Shown in pieces: positions 41,831 through 50,663 of a DNA stretch of 64,000 bases (position 1 is the first letter of the stretch; every line of letters starts with the position of its first letter). Both the position numbers and the translations under genes were made by a program. The stretch is from CAIMUX01 sp964473865 (lineage in GTDB: Bacteria > Eisenbacteria > RBG-16-71-46 > CAIMUX01): positions 148,489 to 212,488 of the forward strand of contig CAYYQN010000002.1 in the NCBI GenBank assembly GCA_964473865.1, in the 5' to 3' direction. The notes beneath the pieces were generated by a model that did no database searches, was not told the DNA's origin, and saw nothing but the letters and a program-made list of their open reading frames with translations.

Positions 41831-43216
41831 ATGCGCGTACTTCGCCACTTCGGTCTGATTGTCCTGATCGGACTTCTCGCGGTGTTGGAAGGCTGCGCCG
41901 CCTATCGCGTGGGCGGCAAGCGGCTGACCAACGCGGACCTGACCATAGCGTCCTTCGGCTCCTTGCAGGGCGAACTCGCCCCCTGTGGGTGACACTCCAG
42001 CCAGAAGGGCGGGCTGGCCCGGCGGGCCAGCGTCATCGACTCGTTGATCGAAGCCCAGAGGCCCTTCATCCATCTGGAGTTGGGTGATTTCGCCAAGATC
42101 GACGACGTGACCGGGGACTTCGAGACCCGGTTCATCTGGGACATCCTGGAGAAGACCAAGGTCACGGCCATCTCTCCCGGGCCGCGCGAACTGACGATGT
42201 GGAACACCTTCGAGCAGCTGAAGGCGAGAGGAACGATTCCGGTCGTTTCTTCGAACCTGACCGTCACACGGGGCGGTGCCGAGACTCCGGTCGGCCTGCC
42301 CTATCAGATCGCTCAGGTGAACGGCATCAAAGTCGGGCTGTTCGCCCTGATGGGAGGAGCCGAACTGGCGGGCGTGCGCGCACCCGACGGGGTGGAGTTC
42401 GGGTTCAAGGACCCGTTCGAGGTTGCCACAGCGCTGGTGCCCAAGCTTCGCCAGCAGGCGGATCTGGTGGTCCTCATGTCGGAGATGTCGACCGCCGACA
42501 CCGACCGACTGCTGCAGGCGGTCCCGGGAATCGGCGTTGCGCTCTACGGGCAGCGCGCAGGATGGGAGGCGGAGGCCCGCAAGAAGGGAGAGACGATCTG
42601 CCAGGAAACCGGCATGCGAGGGCAGTACGCCGGCGAGCTGGTCGTGATCCTCGACCCGGACGGTCGCCTGGTCGACTTCGGCTCCCGGAACCTGGCGCTG
42701 GACAAGGAAGTCCCGGAACAGGCCGATGTCCTGAGACTGGTCAACGAGGTCAACGAAAAGACCAAGACGATGCGTGCGGACGTGCGCAAGGCGCGCGAGG
42801 CGGAAGCGGCAAAGAAGACGACCACCGGCGAGCGCTACCTGGGAGGCGAGAACTGCCAGCGGTGTCATGGCGAGCAGTACCGCTCCTGGCAGGCGACGCC
42901 GCACGCGCGGGCCTTTGCCACGCTCGACCGGCCGTTGCCGGGCAAGCCGAAGGCCGAGGGATGCGTCTCCTGCCATGCCACCGGCTATGGCGCAGGCGGG
43001 TTCCAGCCCGCTCCCTCGAGTCCTGACCTCCACCCGGCGCAGGCTGCGAGCATCGACTTCAGGAATGTGCAGTGCGAAGCCTGTCACGGACAGGGCACGT
43101 TGCACCGGCGGACGGGTCGCGTGGAGGTGGCCGAAGCGGTCTGTCGCGGCTGCCACACGCCTGAGTGGTCGCCCGGATTCGACTACGCAGAGGCGATCCA
43201 GGCCGTCAAGCATTGA
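41831..43216 (+). CDS. Putative selenoprotein: UshA-like domain + tetrahaem cytochrome c lipoprotein (in-frame UGA at codon 54)
   Basis: Reading from ATG 41831 (AGGAG 5 nt upstream) through one TGA at 41990-41992 gives 461 residues. The N-terminus is a lipoprotein signal (lipobox LEGC, Cys22). Residues 51-62 read P-C-G-(UGA)-H-S-S-Q-K-G-G-L, followed by ARRASVID. The family normally has P-C-G-C-x3-Q-x-G-G-L-x-R-R here, so UGA stands where Cys54 is expected and homology continues on both sides. Residues ~38-300 resemble calcineurin/5'-nucleotidase (UshA) proteins. The C-terminus has four CxxCH haem sites at 342, 378, 415 and 438. A SECIS-like hairpin follows the UGA. Without recoding, the only ORF starts at ATG 42044 and lacks the export signal that haem attachment requires. 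A pseudogene or read error is the alternative. Confidence 0.8.
42013..42031 (+). promoter_or_regulatory. SECIS-like hairpin
   Basis: A perfect 8-bp stem GCTGGCCC (42013-42020) / GGGCCAGC (42024-42031) with loop GGC; opening one pair gives a 5-nt CGGCG loop. The loop begins 28 nt after the UGA (41990-41992), inside the spacing known for bacterial SECIS elements, and has G at its start as in the bacterial consensus. It lies within coding sequence, as bacterial SECIS elements do. Confidence 0.6.
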
Positions 43217-43320
43217 GGCGTCACCATCGCTGAATCCGCTACGGAATTGTCCCTGCGGAGGTTCGCCGACTCGATCGGCCAGGGTATGCGCGGGCGGACT
43301 GGATCCGACCGCGAATTCGG

Positions 43321-43349
43321 TTGTCCCCGGCGGGATCCGGCCCTAGACT
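43321..43349 (+). promoter_or_regulatory. Promoter candidate before the HEPN-like gene
   Basis: TTGTCC (43321-43326), 17-nt spacer, TAGACT (43344-43349). It lies about 40 nt before the GTG at 43390 and resembles the other TAnnnT -10 boxes in this window. Confidence 0.45.
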
Positions 43350-43389
43350 CCATGTTCGGTGAAGACGCCTTGGTCCGGGAGGGGAAGCG

Positions 43390-43869
43390 GTGGATGCATT
43401 CGAGAGCTGCCTGAGGAATGGCCGGCTCAAGCGAGTCGAGCCGGACCCGGAGAAGATCGATAAGGAGATTCGGACGGCGATTTCCGAGTTGAGCCGTGCG
43501 CGGGGCTGCTACGCGGACGGAAACGACGAAGAGTGCGTGATCCAGTCGTACTTTGCCATGAACCGGGTGCTCCGGGTCCTGCTCCAGCGGCTGGGCTACC
43601 GCGACACGAACGTCTACAGCCTGCTGGCGGGCCTGGACCACCTGTATGTGCAGCCGGGACGCATGGAGAGCCACCTTCTCGAGATCTTGAAGCTGGCCAA
43701 GGATCAGAAGGACCTGGTGCAGGACGGGGCTCGTTGCGGGCGCAAGGAGACCCGACTGATCCTGAGCGGCGCCGAGGAGACGATGGAGGTTGCGCGGGAA
43801 GAGCTGGCCCTGGGCGAGATACCAGAACTCGATTCCCAGCCCGACGACCTTGAGGAACAGGTCGACTGA
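43390..43869 (+). CDS. Small helical protein, HEPN-like
   Basis: 159 residues from GTG 43390, with GGGAGGGG just upstream. The protein is almost all helical. IRTAISELSRARGCYADGND, the following SYFAMNRVLRVLLQRLGY and LAGLDHLYVQPGRME resemble UPF0332/HEPN proteins, in which a helical bundle often pairs with a nucleotidyltransferase. The R-x4-6-H motif of RNase-type HEPN proteins is not evident, and no MNT partner is adjacent. It precedes the giant secreted protein by 46 nt and could share a transcript. The assignment is tentative. Confidence 0.55.
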   Translation: MDAFESCLRNGRLKRVEPDPEKIDKEIRTAISELSRARGCYADGNDEECVIQSYFAMNRVLRVLLQRLGYRDTNVYSLLAGLDHLYVQPGRMESHLLEILKLAKDQKDLVQDGARCGRKETRLILSGAEETMEVAREELALGEIPELDSQPDDLEEQVD

Positions 43870-43915
43870 TCGAGCCGGCCCCGGGCTCGTGCGGCTGGCG
43901 GACGGGAGTTCCACG

Positions 43916-46900
43916 GTGACCGGAGGTTCGGCCCGCGCGGGACTGCGGTGGAACCGGACGGACCGCAGTTCCGGCTTCGTTCGACGCTCTCTTTGTCTTG
44001 GCCTTCTCCTGCCTGTGGCCGCCATCCTCATCCCGATCCTGGGCGCGATGGCGGCGATTCCAACGGTCCGGCAGATCCTCCTTGTTGGCGCCGTCTCCAA
44101 CGAGTCATTCGGTGGCAGCCGCCCCGCCGTCATCATCTTCAGCTTCGACCCGCCGGTGGAGCGGATCGCGACCGCGGCCGCCGGGATGGTCGAACCCGTT
44201 GCGGTGGCGGTCACCCCCGATCGGCGGCTGTACATAGCCGATGCGGGGGCGGATCCTCTGGGCCTGAATCGCTCCCGGGGTGCCATCTGGCTGGTGGATC
44301 CCGCTGCTCAGGTTGTGGCCCCGGCCCGCCTCGTGGTTGCCAATCAGCTGTTTCGCAAGCCGGCGGATCTGCTGCTGGAGTCGGACGGGAAGATCCTGCT
44401 CTTGGACGGCGATGCGGATCCCAACGAGTGGGGAGGTGCCAACGGCGCGATCTTCCGGATCGATCCCACGACCGGCAACGTGACCGTGCTTGCCGCTCCG
44501 CAGTCCTTCCTCGAGCCGCGCAGCCTGACGGTCGACCTCGACGGCACGCTCCTGGTTGTCGATGAGTCCGCCAACCCCCAGGGCGTATCCGATCCGGCCG
44601 GAGCGATCTTCCGGGTAAACCCCAGCACCGGCGTGGTCACCCTGGAGCGGGTCTTCCGCAGGGGCGATCGTCGCACGATCGTCGCCCCGGTAGCCATGAC
44701 GGTGATCGACCGGGGCGCCCGCCAGGGGGACTACCTGGTCGTGGACCACAATGCGGATCCCCACAATCGTGGCTCGAGTCCGGGCGACGTCTTCTATGTT
44801 CCCCGCGCCGGCGGTGACCCGCAGGACTTCACGCCGACCGCGGTGGCGGAGTTCTCCGAGCCAACGGACGTCATGATGGGCCTGGAGGACGATGTCTACG
44901 TTCTCGATCGGGTCGCCACCTCGGAGCAGGCGCCGCTTGGCCGGGGCGCGGTGTTCCGTCTTCGTCTGAGTGACGGCATGCTCCTGCAGTCGCCCAAGGT
45001 CTCCAGTGCCTTCCGAAACCTGAACACCTTTGTGCAGCTCTCGGGCGCGCAGCTCGACTCCTCCACCGTCACGCATGTGGATGAAACACCAGGGCTGCTG
45101 AGGCCCGGGGACATCGTCACGGTGCGCGCTCGGGTGCGCAACACGGGAACGGCGGATGCGCCTGCGGCCTCGCTCGAGGACACGCTGAAGGTCCAGCTTC
45201 AGTTCGTGCCGGGATCCGATTCGGTGGGGACCGGCCAGGCGTCGTATGATTCGGGCACGCGAAGGTTCTCCTGGTCGGGGCCCATTCCCCGCGGCGGCGA
45301 GACGACCGTCCGCTTCCGCTTCAAGATCTCCGACTTCGCGATTCCCGGAGTCCGCCTGGATCACCGGATCGTGCTGCGAACCGACCGGACGCCCACCTCC
45401 TACCTCCGGCCGGTCACGCCCCAGCGCGAGTTCGCCGTCGGGTCCAACCTCTTTCTCGACGTCTCCGCCGGGGTCCAGAATTCCGGGGTCATCTACGTTG
45501 CGAGGGCCGACACCACCCGTCCGGAGCCGCTGAGCGAGGGCGGGCTCCTGGTGCGCCCCTCCGACGCGGTCTTCCTCGAAGATGGCCGGCTGGCCGTCCT
45601 CGATCCGAGCAGCCCGGGCGGGCAGCTGGGTGCGGTCCTGGTCTACAGCTTCAATGCCACCGACACGCTGAGTGTCTTGCTGGCCCTGCGTCGGGAGCTG
45701 GGGTTTGCCCGGCCCTGGGGGCTGGCCCTCGATCGCGATGGTTCGCTTCTCATCACCGACATGGACGCGAATCCACAGGGCTACGCGTACACACCGCGAG
45801 ATCCATTTCGCATGGGCCCCGGTCCGGGGGCGGTATTCCGCTTCGATCCCGCCACCCGGGCGCTATCCGTCGCGGCGGCCAGCCCGGATTTCGAAGAGCC
45901 GGTGGACCTGGCGGTGGACCGGCGCGGGAAGCTCGTGATTGTGGACTACCTCGGCGGCGAGGAGCTGCAGGGAACCTTGTGGGAGATCGATCGGTCGACC
46001 GGTGCGCAGCAGAAGATCGTGCTCGACGCCCTCCGTTTCAAGAACCCGACCGGAATCACGGTCGACGCCGCCGACGATCTCTACGTTACCAGCTATCGCG
46101 CAACGGACGGCCCCAACCCCGTAGGTGGCGCCGTGTACAAGGTACGTCGGGGAACACCGGTGACCGTCTCCGTCGCCTCGGCGGATACCCTGCTGCGGCA
46201 GCCCGCCGACGTGACCGTCAACCAGACGGACGGCAGCCTGCTGGTGGCGGACAAGGATGCGAACCCCGAACACCTTCCGGAAGCGGACCGCGGCGCGCTC
46301 TTCAAGCTGAATCGGTCCACCGGGGAGGTGAGCGTGGTTTCGGCATCCGGTTTGATGCGCCAACCCGACGGTGTGGTGTCCTTCGGCTGGCCCGAACTGG
46401 GCGGGAGCCGGCTCAGCCTGCGGACACGACTGTCGGGGGATCCTCGTCCGGGCGACACGTTGTGGGCCGACGTGCAGGTCATCAACAGCGGCCTGCGCTC
46501 CTCGCCGCAGACGTTGGCGTCTCTGACCTTCGGGAGCCCGTCCCTGCAGGTGCTTCCGGCGGTTTCCCCGGTCAACGGCCTGAGCATCGACGTGCTGGGC
46601 AATCGGGCCTCGTGGACGGGACGAGTGGCATGGGGAGACACGATGCGCTTCTCGGTGCCCAGCCTCGCGCGCGCCAGTGACTCCTATGGCGGGCTGGCCA
46701 CAGTTTCCCTCGTCGTGCTGGGGGGGCGCACGGTCTACTCCTCCAGCGCCTGGCGTCCGGTGCGTTCGGAGTTCCGGCCCAATGACCTCCTGCTGGTGGA
46801 CAGCGGCGCCGATCCCAATCGAGTCGGCGTGCCGATCGGCGCCGTCTTCCGACTGGGGGTGGAGGCGCTCGACCCGACCCGCCTCGTCTACACGCACTCC

Positions 46901-49669
46901 AGCCTCGTGGGGCTCTCCGCGGCGGAGTGGACACCAACGGGCGATCTGCTGGTCGCGGCGAGCCGCGGGGACGCCCCGGGGGCGCTGTACCGGTTCGACA
47001 CCGCTTCGGGATCCCTGGTGCAGTCGGGGACGGTCGACCGTAGGATCAAGACCCCCGTGGACCTGCTCTACGGTCCGGAGGGCGACCTCCTGGTCGTGGA
47101 CGAGGATGCTCAGGAGCTTGGCTTGTCCCTGCCGGCGCGGGGCGCGATCTTCTCGCGGCGGGGTACCGGCGCCTATGAGCTCTTCTGCGCGGACTCGTCG
47201 TTCCGGGTTCCGGCCCAGGCCGCCTTCGGTCCCGGCGGAATGCTCTATCTGGCGGACAGCGAAGCCAACCCGGACAGCGCTTCAGGGAACACCGGAGCGG
47301 TGTTCACGATCGACCCGAGCAGTCGAAAGGTGGTGGGTTGGCTGCAGGACCCGGCGATTCCGCAGCCTTGCGGCGTCACTGTCTATGACGACTCGACCCT
47401 CCTGATCAGTGATCCGATCGGGGCCACGCCGACCAGCCCGCGTGGCACCCTCATGCTCTACCGGCCGGGCAGCGCGACCCGGCTGGAACCTCTCATCTCC
47501 TGGCCGGGCCTCCGGTCGCTCTGGCGCGCGCTGCGCCATCCCGCCGGCAAGTTGATCCTGCTCGATCGCGAAGGAAAGCATCTCGGCCAGACCGGCTTGG
47601 GGTTGGTGCGGGAGTACGATCCGGTCTCGCGCCGCTTCTCGGAGTACGCCTGGTCGGACTCCTTTGCGGTGATCTCCGACCTGGTGATGAAGCCGGGGCC
47701 GATCGTGACGTTTCCGCGATACGACTGGTCGGACGTGAACGGCCCGCCGATCCACCCGGCGGATCGCCTGAGCTGGCGCGCAGTCCTGCACAACATCGGC
47801 GTGGCCGAGGCTGCGGGGGTGGCCTACTGCGACAGCGTACCGGCAGAAACGGCGGTCATACCCGAGTCAGCCGACGCGGTGGGCGGAGGGGGCACGCCAC
47901 AGGGAGTGATCAGTTTCGACGAGAGCCGGGCCCTGCGCTGGTCAGGGACGATTGCGCCCGGCGATTCCGTGGTCATCTCCTACGATGTGCAACTGAATCC
48001 GGCGGTGGCGGAGGGGCGGTTGCTCACGTTTCATCCGACAGTCTCAAGCTCCGGCGGGACCACCCTGGGCCGGACGGCGAAGCTGCAAACCTTTGTCCCG
48101 CTGGAACAGGGATATGCCTATGTCGTCGACCTCGGTGCGGATCCGTTTGGCGAGTCAGGTACCGGGCAGGCCGGAGCGCTCTTCAAGGTCAGCCTCACGA
48201 CCGGAGCCACGGTTCCCATGGTCACCAGCCCCCTGTTCCGCCGGCCGACGAGCGTGGCGATGGTGGGAAGCAGTGCGGCGCCGCGATTCCTGATCGCCGA
48301 CATCGCCGGCCGCAATCAGCTCAACCGGATCGGGACCCTGTTCCTGTTCGATCCGGCGACCCGCGAGGTGCGAAACATCGGCGGCCACATCGATTTCCGG
48401 GGGCTGGTCAAGGTGCTGCCGTGGACGGAGACGACGGCGTTGGTGCTCGACTCCAAGGCCGATCCCGAGAGCCTCTACAGCGGCACGGTTGTTGGTCCCG
48501 GTGCAATCTTCAAGGTGGACCTGGAGACCGCCGAGATCACGCCGGTCTTCTCGGACACCACTTTGAAGGCGCCCCTTTCCATGGACTGGCTCCAGCCGGG
48601 TGTCCTGGCCATCGCCGACAGCCAGGCGGATCCCAACGGTTCGGGCACTCCGGGAACCGGGGCAATCTACCGCCTGAATCTTGCCAGTGGGGATCTTCAG
48701 CTCTTCGCGACCTCCACCGATTGGCGGACCCCCGGAGCCGTCTGCTCGGACCTCCACGGCGGCCTGCTGCTCGTCGATCGCGACGCCACGCCGTACGAGG
48801 CGGGCGGCGGGTACGGCTCGGTCTTCGAGATCACGCCGCAGGGCACGGTCTCCAAGATCTCCGTGTCTCGCTTTTTCGTGGCTTTGAGGGACGTCCAGGC
48901 GGAGCTGGATGGCGATCCGCTCGTCACCGACGGAGATGCCGATCCCTACAAAGTCGGCGGGGCTCCGGGCGCCCTCTTCCGGTATGTGACCGGCCGGCAT
49001 GTTCCGATCGCCTCCTCCCGCCAGTTCGTGGATCCCGGCGGATTCGTGATCTACGGAGACCCGACGCCGGTGGATCTGCTGGAGGCCGCGGCCGACAGCG
49101 TCGCGGAGGGGATCCGGTTGCGCTGGCGGGCGGGGCCCGACGAGAGTGGGGTGCGGTGGCTGCTCTTCCGTCGCACCGCCGGCGGTCCCGACGATCCGGG
49201 AGACGCCACGCCCGCAGGGTACGATCCGGTTGGGGGGGACCAGGAGTTTCTTGGGGCCGGACCCCACGAGTACCTGGATCGCGCCGTGACCGGCGGACAG
49301 TGGTACGCCTATCTGGTGGCGCGCGTGGGGACCGACGGGGGTGTCGACTACTCCGCGCCGTTGCTGGCCCACGCTCCCGGGACGGTCGCGCGGCTCGATC
49401 TTCGCCCCGCGGCGCCCAGCCCGTTCTCCGGGCGGACCGGCTTCATCTTCTACGTTCCGGCACCAGGCGGTCGGGTTCGGCTGGAGGTGTTCGACGTGGT
49501 CGGACGGCGTGCCCGCGTCCTCCACGACGCTCCGGCAGCCCCCGGGCGGCACGCTCTGGGGTGGGACGGGCGCGATGACTCCGGCCGGCGACTCCCGTCC
49601 GGGGTCTATTTCGCGCGACTGAGCCTGGGGGACGACACCCGGACCCGGCGGATCGTGCTCACCCGTTGA
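43916..49669 (+). CDS. Giant secreted beta-propeller-like repeat protein with T9SS-type sorting domain
   Basis: About 1917 residues from GTG 43916 (GGGAG 7 nt upstream; GTG 43889 is alternative). A long signal core (LCLGLLLPVAAILIPILGAM) precedes strands with about 14 copies of a motif like hhD-x-x-A-D/N-P-x(4-10)-G-A-I/V-F (for example VVDHNADPHNRG, IADSQADPNGSG), typical of NHL/SMP-like propeller blades with acidic, possibly calcium-binding loops. Three CARDB/DUF11-like segments with D-x-V-x-V-x-A-x-V-x-N-x-G patterns are interspersed. The last ~80 residues (APSPFSGRTGFIFYVPAPGG ... GVYFARLSLGD ... RRIVLTR) are a FlgD/Ig-like C-terminal sorting domain as in T9SS cargo. It is probably surface-bound or released; function unknown. 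Confidence 0.85.
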   Translation: MTGGSARAGLRWNRTDRSSGFVRRSLCLGLLLPVAAILIPILGAMAAIPTVRQILLVGAVSNESFGGSRPAVIIFSFDPPVERIATAAAGMVEPVAVAVTPDRRLYIADAGADPLGLNRSRGAIWLVDPAAQVVAPARLVVANQLFRKPADLLLESDGKILLLDGDADPNEWGGANGAIFRIDPTTGNVTVLAAPQSFLEPRSLTVDLDGTLLVVDESANPQGVSDPAGAIFRVNPSTGVVTLERVFRRGDRRTIVAPVAMTVIDRGARQGDYLVVDHNADPHNRGSSPGDVFYVPRAGGDPQDFTPTAVAEFSEPTDVMMGLEDDVYVLDRVATSEQAPLGRGAVFRLRLSDGMLLQSPKVSSAFRNLNTFVQLSGAQLDSSTVTHVDETPGLLRPGDIVTVRARVRNTGTADAPAASLEDTLKVQLQFVPGSDSVGTGQASYDSGTRRFSWSGPIPRGGETTVRFRFKISDFAIPGVRLDHRIVLRTDRTPTSYLRPVTPQREFAVGSNLFLDVSAGVQNSGVIYVARADTTRPEPLSEGGLLVRPSDAVFLEDGRLAVLDPSSPGGQLGAVLVYSFNATDTLSVLLALRRELGFARPWGLALDRDGSLLITDMDANPQGYAYTPRDPFRMGPGPGAVFRFDPATRALSVAAASPDFEEPVDLAVDRRGKLVIVDYLGGEELQGTLWEIDRSTGAQQKIVLDALRFKNPTGITVDAADDLYVTSYRATDGPNPVGGAVYKVRRGTPVTVSVASADTLLRQPADVTVNQTDGSLLVADKDANPEHLPEADRGALFKLNRSTGEVSVVSASGLMRQPDGVVSFGWPELGGSRLSLRTRLSGDPRPGDTLWADVQVINSGLRSSPQTLASLTFGSPSLQVLPAVSPVNGLSIDVLGNRASWTGRVAWGDTMRFSVPSLARASDSYGGLATVSLVVLGGRTVYSSSAWRPVRSEFRPNDLLLVDSGADPNRVGVPIGAVFRLGVEALDPTRLVYTHSSLVGLSAAEWTPTGDLLVAASRGDAPGALYRFDTASGSLVQSGTVDRRIKTPVDLLYGPEGDLLVVDEDAQELGLSLPARGAIFSRRGTGAYELFCADSSFRVPAQAAFGPGGMLYLADSEANPDSASGNTGAVFTIDPSSRKVVGWLQDPAIPQPCGVTVYDDSTLLISDPIGATPTSPRGTLMLYRPGSATRLEPLISWPGLRSLWRALRHPAGKLILLDREGKHLGQTGLGLVREYDPVSRRFSEYAWSDSFAVISDLVMKPGPIVTFPRYDWSDVNGPPIHPADRLSWRAVLHNIGVAEAAGVAYCDSVPAETAVIPESADAVGGGGTPQGVISFDESRALRWSGTIAPGDSVVISYDVQLNPAVAEGRLLTFHPTVSSSGGTTLGRTAKLQTFVPLEQGYAYVVDLGADPFGESGTGQAGALFKVSLTTGATVPMVTSPLFRRPTSVAMVGSSAAPRFLIADIAGRNQLNRIGTLFLFDPATREVRNIGGHIDFRGLVKVLPWTETTALVLDSKADPESLYSGTVVGPGAIFKVDLETAEITPVFSDTTLKAPLSMDWLQPGVLAIADSQADPNGSGTPGTGAIYRLNLASGDLQLFATSTDWRTPGAVCSDLHGGLLLVDRDATPYEAGGGYGSVFEITPQGTVSKISVSRFFVALRDVQAELDGDPLVTDGDADPYKVGGAPGALFRYVTGRHVPIASSRQFVDPGGFVIYGDPTPVDLLEAAADSVAEGIRLRWRAGPDESGVRWLLFRRTAGGPDDPGDATPAGYDPVGGDQEFLGAGPHEYLDRAVTGGQWYAYLVARVGTDGGVDYSAPLLAHAPGTVARLDLRPAAPSPFSGRTGFIFYVPAPGGRVRLEVFDVVGRRARVLHDAPAAPGRHALGWDGRDDSGRRLPSGVYFARLSLGDDTRTRRIVLTR

Positions 49670-49677
49670 CGCGGAAC

Positions 49678-49697
49678 GCCTCTTGGCGCTCTGAGGC
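49678..49697. terminator. Weak hairpin between convergent genes
   Basis: GCCTC (49678-49682) and GAGGC (49693-49697) form a 5-bp stem with a 10-nt loop in the 43-nt space between the giant protein gene and the rhomboid gene. There is no T tract on either strand, so termination is only a guess from position. Confidence 0.25.
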
Positions 49698-49712
49698 CGG
49701 ATCGGACGCCAC

Positions 49713-50408
49713 CTAGCGAGTGAGCCAGCTTCGGTCGGTGAAAACCGGCGGAGCGGGGCGCGGGCGGCGTGGCGTCACCAGACGAACCAGGGCGAGACCG
49801 GCCGCGAACCCACCGAGGTGGGCGAACCACGCCACACCACCCCCGGTCTGCGTATGGGCGAACCCCGCGCTCAGGGCCTGAAAGCCGAACCAGATTCCCA
49901 GCCAGATCGCCGCCGGTACCGGTATGATCCGGAGAAACACGATCAGGATGACCAGGGTATGAACCCGCGCGCGGGGGAACAGGACGGCATACGCTCCGAG
50001 GACGCCGGCGATCGCTCCACTGGCGCCGACCATCGGGACGTCCGACCCGGGGGCCGCCGCCCACTGCGCGAGCCCGGCGAGAACCCCGCAGCCGAGATAG
50101 AAGGGGATGAACCGGGCGCGGCCGAGGTGGTCCTCGATGTTGTTTCCGAAGATCCACAGGTAGAGCATGTTCCCGCCCAGGTGGACCAGCCCGCCGTGCA
50201 GAAACTGCGATGTGATGAGCGTCAAGAGGGAAGTCGCCACTCCCGCGGACAGCAGGGCGGGGCGGAAGGCCAGCGCAGTCATGAACGCCGTGTCGGTCTC
50301 GGGCGAGATGGCGAGCCGAACCAGGAATAGCGAACAATTCAGCAAGATCAGCCCGAGCGTGAGAGCCGGGAATCGAGCGGTCGGATTGTCGTCTTTGAGT
50401 GGGAACAT
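49713..50408 (-). CDS. Rhomboid-family intramembrane serine protease
   Basis: This 231-residue minus-strand gene converges on the giant protein gene. Six to seven membrane segments are visible. The catalytic dyad is S130 in VGASGAIAG and H197 in WFAHLGG, with the oxyanion-supporting H76-x3-N80 (LVHLGGNMLYLWIFGNNIED). It should be an active rhomboid that cleaves within or next to membrane helices. TTGACT is found upstream at 50460-50455 (minus strand). No partner gene is adjacent, so the substrate is unknown; the many lipoproteins and surface proteins nearby are only possible candidates. Confidence 0.95.
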   Translation of the reverse strand: MFPLKDDNPTARFPALTLGLILLNCSLFLVRLAISPETDTAFMTALAFRPALLSAGVATSLLTLITSQFLHGGLVHLGGNMLYLWIFGNNIEDHLGRARFIPFYLGCGVLAGLAQWAAAPGSDVPMVGASGAIAGVLGAYAVLFPRARVHTLVILIVFLRIIPVPAAIWLGIWFGFQALSAGFAHTQTGGGVAWFAHLGGFAAGLALVRLVTPRRPRPAPPVFTDRSWLTR

Positions 50409-50431
50409 GGGGTGATGTCGGCTCCGCCGGC

Positions 50432-50460
50432 AGCATCTTCGGGAGCGGCCGGCAAGTCAA
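50432..50460 (-). promoter_or_regulatory. Promoter candidate for the rhomboid gene
   Basis: On the minus strand TTGACT (50460-50455) is followed by 17 nt and GATGCT (50437-50432). The -35 is good and the -10 weak. The start would lie about 20 nt before the ATG at 50408. Confidence 0.4.
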
Positions 50461-50663
50461 GCGCGGGATCGGGTCGCAGGCCTCCGGAGCGGGAGTTTGC
50501 GCCGGCCGGATGGCAGTTCCCGGGTGCGGGGTGCAAGCTACCCTCCCCCGGGATCACGGGGTAATCCGGTCTTCGGATTCGCCTGTCGGAGTCACGCAAA
50601 TCGGGCCGGACACGACTATGATCCGAGGCGCGCGGCCGGTGTGCCCGCGCGCGGAGTGAGCCG

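Noticed and set aside
41481..41858. 125-codon ORF across the 15-bp repeats, giving G-P-T-T-R repeats
   Set aside because: It overlaps the signal peptide of the next gene in another frame, has no ribosome site and Arg/Pro-biased shadow composition; the repeats are better explained as leader DNA.
41831..41992. The gene at 41831 as a simple pseudogene ended by TGA
   Set aside because: The frame is intact on both sides, the TGA sits precisely at a family Cys, and no other disabling change is seen. It remains the main alternative until reads or Sec genes are checked.
41997..42017. CCAGCC/GGCTGG hairpin closer to the UGA as the SECIS
   Set aside because: Its loop begins only 10 nt after the UGA, too near for bacterial SECIS spacing; the 42013-42031 stem is longer and better placed.
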